Shown piece by piece: positions 45,324 to 56,412 of a stretch of DNA of 64,000 nt. The translations under genes were made by a program, and so were the position numbers. This DNA is from Capsaspora owczarzaki ATCC 30864 (Eukaryota > Opisthokonta > Filasterea): the NCBI RefSeq assembly GCF_000151315.2, contig NW_011887309.1, forward strand, positions 1 to 64,000. The letters are read 5' to 3'. Under the pieces are notes generated by a model, which did not search any database, was not told the DNA's origin, and saw only the letters and a list, made by a program, of their open reading frames with translations. Positions within the stretch are counted from its first letter, which is position 1. Each line of letters begins with the position of its first letter.

Positions 45324-45900
45324 TCCGCGTTCCTTCCTGTTTGTTCTTCCAAACGTTTTACGCATTATGTGAAGTCGATAGTAGCTAGGATGAGGGTTGA
45401 AAGGGGGTGAGGATGAGGGCTGCAAAGGGGAATTCAAAAGGAGGTGGTTGGAAGAATGAATGGCGAGGCGAGTGAGACATTGAACAATGCGCGAGAGATT
45501 GAGCGTGTCGAGTCACTCCACTCAGTCCACTCCACTTCACTCCACTCCACTCCACTCCACTCAGTCAATCAGCAGACGCTCTCCGATGACTCGATGACGC
45601 AAGCGGGTGATCGCAGCGAGCCCGTGCTCAGTACAAAAAACCGAAACCCCATACTGACACACCATTGCTCGCCGCCCCCACCCCCTCCCTTCGACGCAAC
45701 GCAACAAACCAGCAGCTGCTCCCTACCTTCTGGCCAGTCTCAATGTGCTGGGCGAGCTTGACTTTGCCGTAGCTGCCGTGGCCGAGCGTGCGCAAGAGCT
45801 TGAACTTGCCCAAGAACTGCGTCGAGGATCCTTCCTCCTCGTCCCCAGCCCCGGGCGTCGGTCGCTGCGATGAGCGGAGGGTGCGCGTGTTGGCACTCAT
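40947..45900 (-). CDS. CAMK-like Ser/Thr kinase of the KIN1/MARK group with C-terminal KA1 domain
   Basis: Four exons join in frame (45900-45727, 43901-43307, 43145-43000, 42893-40947), about 953 residues. Exon 1 has the glycine loop LGHGSYGKVKLA. Exon 2 has VALKIL (catalytic Lys), IHRDLKPENLLL, IIDFGFSN, FCGSPYYAAPEM and EIDIWSMGVILYTLLCGHLP. Exon 3 ends the kinase fold with RAPLEEIAKHPWV. Exon 4 opens with a UBA-like EVIFRQLLKYDFDAIEAD, then about 450 low-complexity residues (Ala, Pro, Ser, Gln), and ends with KA1 (QIDYSWNNVTVSCMQHVELV .. FEIEICRVPKLNLCGLHFRR). KA1 binds acidic membrane lipids; the family controls polarity and microtubules. Intron 1 is 1.8 kb, far longer than its neighbours, and packed with homopolymer tracts. 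The start is the ATG at 45898-45900. Confidence 0.92.
43902..45726. repeat. Low-complexity first intron of the KIN1-like kinase
   Basis: This holds T/C tracts (44318-44370), a GTT run (44413-44436), GGAAA units (44570-44595), GA repeats (44662-44684), an A23 tract (44841-44863), T28 (45052-45079), A41 (45281-45321) and TCCAC repeats (45520-45562). Frames over it are repeat artefacts. It may contain regulatory elements. Confidence 0.8.
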
Positions 45901-47444
45901 TCAAAGACAGAAAATTGCTGTTGTTGTTTCGGCTTTGTTGTTGTGTTGTTAAAAGACCAAGAAAAAAGAATAAGGAATGGGGGCGTTTTCTTGGGGTTGA
46001 ATGCAAATCAAGACTGAATCGAGAACAAATATTCAACGATGGTTTGGATTTGAACTTTGGTCGTACTGTCGTAACATCAGCAGCAAGCTACAAAGTAGAA
46101 TAGATCATCGATGCATCGCACGATTTGATTTGCTGTGGCATGCATGGGGATGGGCGAGCACGATTTGCTGTCGCTTTCAAATTGAAACCCGAAAACACCC
46201 CAAAAACCGAAAACAGCGTCCAAAATGACGTTTCCCGATCGTGCGAACGAATGCGGCGCAGCTGCTCAGAGAGCCAGGCTTCATTCACTTAATGTATGGA
46301 TCATAGGGCTATCATTGAAGTCGACTGCCGATTCAGCCGCTTGGAAGGCCGAGATCGGAGGCAAGCATCAAACACTCGCTTCGTCCGATCGTCTGCGCCA
46401 TACGATGCGCCCATTTCGGACAGGTGGCCCTTCGGAGCACTTGCAACCACATAGGTAAGACAATAGCGCTCCTACTCAACTGCACATGCTTGTGCCACAG
46501 CATGATATGGCTCAATGCGTCAGGTAGATCAAAATTTCGAATCCGGGAAAACGGCACGCCGTTGAAACCTGAAATCACAAACGCCCGCGTCGTCACGGTG
46601 TTTGAGACGATGGATTTGCACAAGATACGTACGATTGTCGTAGTGGAAGGCGGAGCACGGTCGTGGACGCAGCATATCGAGCATATCGCGGGCTTTGGAT
46701 GTTTTTAACTGCGTGGAAACTCAGCTTCGTATCCACCGTAATCGCGAGCTCGATTGCGGCTCTAATTGCTCAGAAAAGGTAGAAAAAGTGTTTTTCAACC
46801 TGTATATTGCTTTGAATGCACGATAGCGCGGTTTGGACGGTAACTTTCCTTGTTGCCGGATTGCGAGGACTTTCTGGTTTGGGTTTTGTCGCCACTCCAA
46901 TGACCACGTCCCCTGTAACTTTGCAGAATTTATGGCAGTGGTGAGTTTAATAGTTTACTTTGTGTTTGGATGCACGTGCTCGATTTGATCACATTCTATT
47001 GTTCTTGTGCCTTGTTCTATCAATGGGTTGCCAAGATAAGCCGTTCAACCTTTGGTACAGGTGCGATTTTTTGAAAACACCGAGTCTCAGACTTCTGCTA
47101 CACACCAAAGTACGTACAATGAAACTGCTACAATTCCTATCCTATTTGCGCCGCCGTAGCGTATCCGCAGCCATCAGGACGCGTCTCCAAAGTCCTCAGT
47201 CGCAAAGTCCTGCCACGGCCAACCGGCGTTCGATCGTACAATGGCGCTGAGTGGTTTTGCAAATCAATGCCACTTGCATCTTCAGCAAAGTCCGATGATG
47301 CTTTTTTCAATTTTCCTCCATCTGATCTGAGATTCAATGGCTTTTCACATTGATATTCCTATTCTCACTCTTCATTCTTCCCCCTTCTTTCCCTTGCACT
47401 CTTTTCCTTGCACTCTCGTTTCTCTCTCATTTCCCTCGATTCGA
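45901..47444. other. Divergent intergenic region between the kinase and NOL11 genes, 1.5 kb
   Basis: Two genes point outward, so both promoters should lie here. Frames at 46225-46710 (both strands) have complex, non-repetitive sequence and could be remains of a gene, but no linked exons or family was found. Lys/Arg-rich frames near 47080-47250 are likewise unassigned. Confidence 0.4.
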
Positions 47445-50400
47445 ATGGCGTCATTGCTGCCCGCATCGACGACGTGCTCGCTTGAGGAGCCCTTTGAGCT
47501 GTGTGCGAGCGCAGACCGGGCGTCGCGCATCCTCGGCATCAGCCAGCACTCTGACCGCGCATGCCTCCTCGTCACTTTCCAGGTAACCCCCCCCCTCATC
47601 CCGTTCAGCTGCAGTGCCATCCTCGTGTTCTATGAGACATTCGATGAGGGCAGTGGAGGTTGCTGGAGCTCCAACTCCCCACAGCTCCCCCCCCAAAAGG
47701 ACTCCTCTGCCAGCGATCGAGCCACATGGTCCAAGGAGCAGGGCAGACCGACCATTGACGGCTTCAGTCGCCCCTCTTCCACCACTTGTTCGTCTGCTCC
47801 CGGTCGGTCGTGACTGCTCGCTGATGCCAAATGCAAGCCGAGTCGGGGGAGGGGCAAACGGGGAGGGCGGCGGCACAAGGCGGTCAGCCCGCTGTACTCG
47901 GATGCCGTCGTCTATGATGCGGGACACATGGATTGGGACGATCCCCCCTTGCAAAATGCAATCAATCAATTCAGAGCAACCTCAATACAAAGCACCTCGC
48001 AAGACAAGCCATGAGTTTGCTGCAAAACGCACTTTGGATTCAATCGCAATGGAGACGCACTCAGTCACCATCCATTGCCACTCACCATTGTACTGAAAAC
48101 TGAAACGCTTGTCTCACTCACTTTCTCTCTCTCTATGTCTTCGATTGCATCTGACAGGGCATCGGAGTCTCCGTTTACAACATCCACGACCAAAAGTGCA
48201 CCCAAACATGGTCTGTGCGTCTGAGCACAGAGTTTACCACACCCGCCATCCAGCACCCTGCGTCGCACCACTTGGCTGCCATCCGCGACCAGCGCACGCT
48301 CATTCTGTGGCAGGAGTCAGCCACGGACATTGAGCGCGCCCCGCTCGCTTCCATTGTGGTTGACGCGACAAAGTCCCGCTCTGCCGCCAAGCTCGTGGCG
48401 CTGCGTATCAACGGCAGCGCTGAGTCGACGTTCGTCTGCGCTATTGCCTTCACGGACGGCACCCTCACCTTCTTCTCGTACGACAACAAGGCAGCAAAGC
48501 GCCTCAACACAACTGCTGCGCCCGTGCCGAACGCCGTTTTGCGCGACGTCTGGGCGAGCGGATCCACCCTCTTTGCCCTGCTTGATCAGCCAGCGACACC
48601 ATCTGGCTCGTCCGACCGACAGCTTGTCGTGTACGAGTACACTCTGGACACTGCAACGTCGACGTTCGTGCAACGCGCATTCTTTGTCCTGGAGGCGCCC
48701 AGCAACCACGCAAGCACTGCCACGGCGCTCGCACGCACCGGTTCGCTCGACATTGCCTCTCGCACACTTTCCGTGTTGTGGGGCGACGGCTCGCTCGCCA
48801 TTTACAATCTCGCAGGCGCAGCGGAGAACGCTCGTGCCCCGTCTCTCGTCCGCAAACAACTCTTGTATCAGCCTGCTTCATCATCATCATCATCATCGGC
48901 TTCCAAAGAGGCTGCCTCGTTGCACACTCCCAGCAAGGGCAAGGGCAGCAAGCCCGCTCCCAAAGCTGCCTCCTCCGAGAACGACACGTTGAGCGTCTCG
49001 CTGTTTACCTTTGACTCGTACGTGGTGCTTGCCGGACCCTCGACCTACCTCTCGATGCACGCTCCCCAACCCAGCAAAACAGTACAGTGCGTCGTGTCTG
49101 TCTGGGACACGCGATTTGGCACGCTCCAGGGTCTGACGGCGCTCGCCTCGCAAAGCGACGCCAATTCCTCTAGCGACTCTCTGCTGGCATTGACTGCCAC
49201 CACTGGCGCGCCTGCTTGCAACGTCTACAGCGTGTTGCGGAACTCCTCCGATGCAAGTCTCTTTGCACTTGCGCTCGACCGCCGTGTGCTGGTTTGCCCG
49301 ATTGTGACAGAGCCCTTGTCGTTGGCGTCCGCGATTGGTCGCATGACCATCACGAGCGCATACGTCGAGCAGTCCGAGCAAGCTGATGCAGATGATGCGG
49401 CTGGCTCGGATGCATCTCTCCTTCCCCCAATCGCAACCACCGTTTCGGCGCCGATTGTGCGCTCCGCTCTGACCCCCGCCCAGTGGGAGGCCGAGATTGA
49501 TGCCGACGATGCCAAGGAGCTCGACTTTATCGCGCGACTTTCCACTCCTCAGCAAACCCCGACACTGCAGTCGTTCACAACAGCATTCAACGAGTATTGC
49601 CAGTCTCGCGAGCAGCAATTGCGGCACCAAGAGCGTCGCCCTTCCAAGCGCGCGAGCAGCAATGGCGACGCCGACTATGACTACACGGCCGAGGACTTGG
49701 AGGCCGGCTCTGCAGACGCCATGGACACGTCGAGCGGCGCGGGTGGTCTGATGAACGACGACATGGACGAGCTGCATCCTCGCCTTGCGCTTGCCGGTGG
49801 CTCGTTCTTTATGCATCGGTTCATGTCGGCTGTCTTGCACCGCATCATGTCTGAAACCGCCTTCTTTGCGTCGGCTCCCTTGGCACTGATGCTCAAATCC
49901 GGGTGCGTGTCTGTCACGCTCGTCCCCACCTTGCTCCGACGTCTCACGGACATGATTCCAGCGCGCGAAGGCTTCATCCGACCAGCCACGCCCAACAAGC
50001 AAGCGTCCATCCCGCCATTGCAAGCGCTGAGGCTGCTTGAACTGGTTCTGTTGCATGTGCACGACCTTTCCGAGACGGCGCTTGTGAGCTTGCTGCGATT
50101 CTTCCTGGAGGAAGCTGACGAGTCTGTTCTTTTGGCCTACGCTGCTGAAAAGGGTAAGTTGTGCTTGTTGGATTTCGTGGATGTGTTTGGCGGAGCTGCG
50201 CTTTGGTACTGATGCGTCTCTCACTTGTTATCTACAGTTGACCGGAAGGGATTGCAATTTGCCGCTTCGGTCAAGCATGTCATTGATTTGTTCCTGTATG
50301 TTTACAGCTGACTTGGCTCTGGTCCAACTTGCGTTCTCGTGCTCACCCAGTGCTTTGTACTTTGCGCTTTTACCTCCCAACGCAGTTTCTTAATCATTTC

Positions 50401-50984
50401 GGCTCCTCGCAACGATATTTACATGCAACAAGAGCTGCGATCACTGGGTCATAATCTTGTCGTTGTACGTATTGATGCCGGTTGACCTGAAGCGCAGTTG
50501 CGATTGGACATTTTCCCGCTCACTTCTTTCGTCCGGACAGATTTTGCTCAAGTTTTTGAACCGCTGGATTGGGCGATATGGCAAGCATGGCGAAGCGCGG
50601 TTGCACAGCAAAACGCTCGCGCCTCGTACACCAACGTTTGCTCAGGTAACCTGCTGGCTTGTTGCTTCCGTTTACATTTGTTTTGTGCTGCGTCAACTGA
50701 CGTCTTCTATTTCTTTTTGCATCTGCCCCCCCCCCCGTTTTTTTTTTTGCTTTTAGCTCTTGGATTGGGTCGCATTGATTTTGGACTCGCACTTTACCCG
50801 CGTTGTTTTCGCACAAGATACCCACAACTTGGTGGCGGATCTCGCTGCCACAATCCAGCAACACACGCAGCTGTGCGAACGGATGCAAGACATGAAAGGC
50901 CATCTCTTCCAACTGGCCGCCCACGGTCGCTTGCCCAAGCAACCATCTTCTGCCCTTTACAGCATTGAATTGGTTGATTTTTAA
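47445..50984 (+). CDS. NOL11: Nucleolar protein 11 (UTP-A/t-UTP module of the small-subunit processome)
   Basis: Six exons join in frame: 47445-47582, 48158-50153, 50238-50295, 50386-50464, 50542-50645 and 50758-50984, about 866 residues. NOL11 works in the nucleolus in pre-18S rRNA processing and optimal rDNA transcription. The N-terminal half is a beta-propeller-like region (GIGVSVYNIHDQKCTQTWSV, compare VSDQKPLGSWSV in animals; HLAAIRDQRTLILWQ). A Ser/Ala-rich linker and an acidic DYDYTAEDLEAG segment follow. The C-terminus is helical (LKFLNRWIGRYGKHGEARL) and ends in ILDSHFTRVVF .. ALYSIELVDF, matching LLDANFTVVV .. LYSIEVLELF of the human protein. The start is the ATG that gives MASLLPAST, and its exon splices in phase 0 to exon 2. 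Confidence 0.85.
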
Positions 50985-51228
50985 CAAGCGAGGGTGGCTG
51001 TGTTTCTTGGTTGTTTCGGTGTTTGCGTAGTTGAAGCACAAAATGTACGATGGTTTTTTTGAATTCCGTTTTGAGAGACTTTGTTGGCTGCTCAGACGAG
51101 GGTTTGCTAGTAGTTACAAGATCAAACAGTCCTTTTTATTCTTGTTGTACATTTTGTTTCACTCCTTTCAAAATCTTCAATCCCATTTTACGTTTTTTTT
51201 TGCTTTCCTTTTGTCTTTCCATCTTTCC

Positions 51229-51310
51229 AATGCGGCGATTGCTCCTCCACTTGGCAGTGGTCACGCTCGTCGTGCTTGTTGGCACTACTGGTCGTGCGAC
51301 TGCCGTTGAA
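51229..51310 (+). CDS. Possible first exon encoding a signal peptide, rest of gene not found
   Basis: The ATG at 51229-51231 begins MRRLLLHLAVVTLVVLVGTT then GRATAVE, a convincing signal peptide with an AxA-type cleavage site. A GTACGT donor follows near 51311. A stop lies a few codons into the intron. No downstream exon was found before the next gene at 52427, which has its own signal peptide. It may be a stranded or alternative first exon. Confidence 0.3.
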
Positions 51311-51914
51311 CGTACGTTGGTGAAGCGAATCTAGCAACAGCCAACCCCCTCAACCCCAAACCCTTTCTATGTTCATTCCCCCCCCCCCACCGTCCACTGC
51401 CGCCCGCTCTCCGCATCATCAGCGTGTGGTGTTTGAGTCGAATACGACGAGTGATACTGGGTCTGACGTCCGGGCTCTATTCAAGACGAGCGAATTGAAA
51501 CGAAAACCCAAAACATTAAAATCGACTCAAATCGGCCGAAATCGACTTTACGCTTCCTGATGGCGATTGTTGTTTGGATTTGGGGACGCGGGGTTGTTGT
51601 TGTTGCGGGGGTGGAAGCGAAGGAGACGTGCATGGATGAACGTGTCTCCAATGGTCCACCGTCGAGGCATGTTGTTGATGTGCTGGTGAGAAGAGTGTCA
51701 TTTGGTTTCATGATGCAAAAAGATCGCATTCGCTGGATTAGAATGCCCCGACCTGATTCTGACGCGACTACTTCTCACCCCCCCCCTCCTCCTTCCCCCC
51801 TGCGACTGGTCGTTGGAAATGAGAGAGAGAGGCCAGAGGGTGAGTGAGTGTGAGTGGGTGAAGTGTGTTATGGTTGTGAATGAACGTGTGTGATTGGGTG
51901 GAAAACAGCAATCA

Positions 51915-52058
51915 AACTGACTCTGCAGCCGCAAGCACATGAAGCTGCTGAAAAGAACTGTCGTCGCTATCAGTATCAATGGTACTTGCAGGACAGCAGA
52001 TGACCTCCGGGTTGGACTGCTGGTGCTTCATTTGGGAAGCCATTTGCTCAAATCGCTG
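51915..52058 (-). CDS. Possible terminal exon of an unknown small gene
   Basis: The minus-strand frame RFEQMASQMKHQQSNPEVI .. STIDTDSDDSSFQQLHVLAA has balanced composition and follows an acceptor-like CAG near 52059. It ends at a stop near 51914. Upstream exons would lie at 52060-52330, where only low-quality frames exist. No family is recognised. Confidence 0.25.
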
Positions 52059-52426
52059 AAGAGCAACAAAAGCCGGGCACAAATATGGAAATAACAATGC
52101 GAACAACAGGATGATTCATCACCACTGCATCAACAAGTGACTGCGAGGTGCAGCTTGACCATTTGGGAGGAAAGAGCCAGCGTGTTGTGGTGGCGTTTCA
52201 GCAAGAAAGAAGACGAGGAAACACCCGAGGACCGAGGAGCACTGGATGGAAGCAACAGAGCAAAGCGAACAAGAAGAAAATTCAACGTCCAAGCAGACAA
52301 AGTCCTGAACAACACCCCCACACGATCACAAATAAAACATGAAAAGAAAAAAAAAAGTTGGTTGAAAACAAAAAAACAATCAGAAGAAGCCGACGACCAA
52401 AAGGGAAAAAGGCAGACACGACGAGC

Positions 52427-54974
52427 ATGAAGAAATGGCGTTCTCGTCGCTCACTTTGTCTTTGGTTTGTTTGCGCAGCGCTTCAATCAGTCGCACTCGT
52501 GATTCCGACCGCTGCAGTGAGCTGCTCCAACTCGTTCAGCTCGTGGAGCGCTGCCGGAGGTTGTTGGTCATTTTCAGTACAAAGCTGTGGCCTCCTCAGC
52601 GGCTGCACCGCAGAACAACGGTTTACTCCAACTTCGAACTTTGGCGGTACTTCTGAAGTCAACCAGGTTATCACTTTGACGTCGGTGGCGTTGGCGCAAG
52701 GGCAAGCCGGCACACTGCGATTCGCAGGATCCGCAGAAGCAAGCGTTGGCTCGTCGGGATCGTCATCGCTGGTTCTCGAGTGCTGGAACAGCGCGAACGG
52801 GTTGCTGAACTCGGTCACGGCTTCTACGACTGCCGCCACAACACTGTCCACACTGGTTGCATGCCCTTCAAACACAGCCTCCCTAAGATTCCGGATGGGG
52901 TTTACAACAACATGGACCACTTCCAGTTATGAATTCAACTATCCGACCATTTCGCTGTCAGGAGGTAATGTTTACCATCATTCAACGAGTACAGCCCACA
53001 TCTCGTTGCTTCCTCACCTCACTCTGTACGACCCCATTTGTTCTTTTTTTGCATAGCACCTAATGCGCCTGCTTCAGTGTCGTCCTCATCCGTGTTGGCC
53101 ACCTCGACCACCTTGTCCTGGACGTGGACAAACAGTGCGCCAAGCTCGCAGCCGTTCGGCAGTTTTGACGGCAAGGTTTGCACGGGCTCTGGCTTGACTG
53201 GGACGTGCACTTCCTTCTCCAGTACATCAGCGTCACTCAGCACGGCAATCAGCGCTCTCAGTGTCGGGACGACCTATTATGTCGGCGTCCGAGCTTGTGG
53301 GTCAAGTGGTGAGTTGTATTTTGGTTTGTGATGCTCAAGCGATTCAGGCATTGGCTCACTGCACAACTTGGAAACTTCCGTCCTTCACTTTGAGCAGTGT
53401 CGAGTGCGACATGCTCGGCATTCACGACGACTACTTTCCAAACACAAGGCGTGCGATACGTGACCACGTACAGCGAGTGCAGCGCCTGCAATTCGACGGC
53501 CGCCCTCCTCACTCAGACGTGCGTCACTGCCACCACATCCACTCCCACTGCAATGGTTGACTGCCAAGCGCAGCCGTCCCCGGCCTCCTCGCGCAGCTGC
53601 AACCCAGTTTCCGACTGGTCGTTAGGACAGTGCACACAGGACGAATCTACCAGCGATCACGGCGAGTCCCACTGCACGCAATCGCGCACGCGCAGCTACA
53701 CCTCCCCGGACGCGATTACCAACACTACTTCGTGTCCGTTGACTGATACGACGTCTTGCAAGTGCGGTGGTCCCAACGTGGGCACTACCAGAGCGTCGCA
53801 AGTTTCTCTAAGCAAATCCACCACTCCCAGCTCGCACGCGGACGTGAGGCAGACCACCGCCTCCGCTACTGTGACGTTGGCAACCAGCGGTGACAGGTTG
53901 ACGCGCAGTTCCGCGACTCCTTCAATGCCTGATGCTGCTTCGACTTCAGTGCCTGATGCTGCTTCGACACCAGTGCCTGATGCTGCTTCGACGTCAGTAG
54001 CTCTTGGATCTGTTGTGACGTCGGTGCCTGGTGCCGCCGTTTCTTCTCCAGTTGTCGCCGCAACGAGCACCAATCCCGAAAGCACAGTCGCCTCTGCCGC
54101 CATTTCGTCCCACACTCCAGGCGTCTCTACAGCACTGCCTGGCGAAGGTGCGCCAGATCCATCAGGCGCAAGCTCGTCGATGAGCCTCATCGGCCCAGTT
54201 GTCGGCGCTGTTCTGGGCGTTCTCTTGCTGGTCATTGTTATTCTTGTTGTTGCGCGTCGTCGTCGTCGCCAACGCCAATCCAAGCGGTCTGTTTCTTCGA
54301 TCGAATTGATGTCGCCTCGGTCGCCGCGCAATGGCGTTGCAACGACTGACGACCACATTCAAATGATGCCCAACGAGTTGACTGCTCCCGCCAGCAAGAA
54401 GAACAACACCAGGAGCAAACAGGATGATCTGTATGCAACGACACAAGATGTGGCTTGGGAATCGCTCTACAGCACAACCCAAGATGTCGCTGGTGATGGT
54501 GGACTGTATTCCAGTGCTCAAGATGCGGCAAACCACGGCACGTACGCTGAGGTTAGCAAGAGCCAGCTCGCCGACGCAATGAAGGCTGGACCATCTGGCG
54601 AGCAGTATGCAACTCCTACATCGAGCGCATCGGTTGCGATTGGGCCCCTCGGCGACGAGTACTCCTTGGTGAACAAGAGCAAGAAATCAAGTTCTGCTCA
54701 TCTGGTCAACATTGGTCCGCGAGGTGATCAATACGCGGTCGTGAACAAAACTAGCAAGTCGTCCGTGTCTGTGGTCACGTCTTCGGACTACGAGGAGCTC
54801 AGTGCCGCCCCTAGCGCGACCATCATTGGCCCGGCCGGCGATGTTTACTCTCGACCACTCCGAGGGGCAAGCTCAAGCCCACCTGAGCCGCTCTACAGCT
54901 CTCCGAATGATCAAATAGCGGCTCCTTTCGACACTAGTGGTAGTGCGGTGTATGACCGACCATCCGATGTTTGA
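52427..54974 (+). CDS. Single-pass receptor-like protein with FN3-like domain and tyrosine-rich tail, no kinase
   Basis: Three exons (52427-52964, 53057-53308, 53398-54974) give about 788 residues. A signal peptide (residues 1-31, LCLWFVCAALQSVALV) is followed by a cysteine-containing N-terminal domain (CSNSFSSWSAAGGCWSFSVQ). Exon 2 is an FN3-like domain (APNAPASVSSSSVLATSTTL .. YYVGVRACGSSG). A second cysteine region and a thrombospondin-like stretch (DWSLGQCTQDESTSDHGESH) come next. Then there is a long Ser/Thr/Ala mucin-like stalk with three DAAST(S/P)VP repeats. The TM helix is about 54205-54265 (VGAVLGVLLLVIVILVV) with a stop-transfer RRRRR. The 240-residue tail carries eleven tyrosines in short motifs: YATTQDV, YSTTQDV, YSSAQDA, YAEVSKS, YATPTSS, YSLVNKS, YAVVNKT, YEELSAA, YSRPLRG, YSSPNDQ and YDRPSDV. 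These look like SH2 or PTB docking sites. No enzyme domain is present. Confidence 0.85.
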
Positions 54975-55157
54975 TTTTTGTTTTCATCTCAACATCTAGA
55001 AAATTTTTCGCATGATAGGCCGTGTAATCTTTGTTTGTTTTCATTAAATAATCTTCACAATCTGTAGCAGGTGTGTCAGTGAGCAATCGTTGTTCACCGG
55101 CCTCCGCTTTCAATTTCTGCGCTGGTCGTTTTCTCGTCGTTCAGAATGGTTCATGTA

Positions 55158-56412
55158 TTACTCATCATCGTCGCTCGCATAGCCTCCAAGCAATGACAAC
55201 CCTCCAGGTGCTGGCTTGGCACTTGAGGTTGCTAGTAATGGCGCCGACACAGAAGCAGCGCCTCCTGCTACTGGCGCGGCAGGCTTGGCAGCGGTCTCTG
55301 TTGTTGCGGTCTTCTTCTTGACCAATCCGACGAGTTTGGTGACTCCCGTGGCAATCAGCTTGTCTGGACCTGCATCAAACCCTTCGATTTTCGGCCGCTT
55401 GGCATCGTGGGTTGCTGCTGCTGAAGTCTCTCCTGTCAATACGTTGGAGGCGGGCTGAAAACAACAAACCAAAACCAAAACAGACCAGAGCAAAAAGAAA
55501 GACACTGGGTCAGCATACTCTAACAAAAACGTTCACGCATTTTCGACGCTGTTGCAAGAGACGCTGCTGGCCTCTTACCTGCGCTCCGGCTGCTGCGCGG
55601 GAGAAAACATTGGCAAGACCATCCTCGACGACAATGCCACTATCAGCATCATCGTCCTCATCATCATCGTCGTCGTCTGAAAAGTTCAAGTATCCTTCGC
55701 TGTCGAGGCCGTCGAGCGCTGACTTTGCCGCGCCACCATTGCTGTTTTGCAGCTCTGCGAGCCGCCGCTTGACGCCGCCCGGCCCACTGTTCAACGAGCC
55801 AGCAGCACCTGCTCCTTTCCGAAAGACGTTCTGGACCAGCGTCTCGTCCTCGAGCTCCTGGCGTTCGAGGTCTTGCTGCTGGAGCTTTGCGTAGTGGTCG
55901 AGCATTGCGTTGTGGTCGACGCGCCCGTGCCTTGCATTCGTGTCCCGGATGTCCTCGAGCGCTTCAATGAGCTCCATTTCCCTGCGCGAGTCGAGCGTGC
56001 GGTTCTCGAGGGCCTTCATGGGGTTGTCCTCTTCGTCGGCGAGACGTTTCTTGCGCTCCTCGTCCTCGCGAGCGAGCTTCTCGCGCCACGGCTCCAGGTT
56101 GCGCGTGAGGTTGATCTCGGCCACATAGTCCGAGTGCTCCGGGTCGGTCTTGAACGTGCACTCGGACGCGCACCGCGGGCAGCGAATGTAAAAGCGAAAC
56201 ACCTTGATGCCCAGGTACGACTCGCCCGCGACCGTCTCCTTGCGCGCGTTGAACTTGAGCCCCTTGTAAATGTAGTTGCCGCACACGTTGCACCACATGT
56301 TGCACGGCGCCATCAGCCGCACCTTGCACTGCGCCTTCTTTTGCTGCCGAGGCAGCTTGCTCGGGTCAAAGTCCGGCGGGTAGTACTTGTTCAGCACCTT
56401 GCGCTCAGCCAT
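55158..56412 (-). CDS. YJU2: Pre-mRNA splicing factor YJU2 / CCDC94
   Basis: Two exons (56412-55579 and 55454-55158) give about 376 residues, with the ATG at 56410-56412. YJU2 acts in the spliceosome at the first catalytic step. The N-terminus [20 protein letters not shown] is near-invariant in the family. A four-cysteine zinc-binding module follows ([11 protein letters not shown] .. [20 protein letters not shown]), then [15 protein letters not shown]. Next comes a charged coiled coil ([20 protein letters not shown]) and an acidic [12 protein letters not shown] run. The C-terminal exon is basic and Ala-rich ([11 protein letters not shown]) and ends GGYASDDDE. The length is close to that of animal homologues. 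The gene points away from the SOAT gene. Confidence 0.93.

Larger units (their letters stand above)
50985..52426. other. Intergenic region, 1.4 kb, with an orphan signal-peptide exon and a possible small minus-strand exon
   Basis: The region holds T-rich and C-rich tracts. Two coding-like islands are listed separately (51229-51310 and 51915-52058). Otherwise no gene is seen. It includes the promoter region of the tyrosine-rich receptor. Confidence 0.45.

Noticed and set aside
48893-50224. Open frame of more than 440 codons on the minus strand
   Set aside because: It lies wholly antisense to the large NOL11 exon and has the Arg/Gln/Gly-rich composition of a shadow frame. The plus-strand frame matches NOL11 and splices at both ends.
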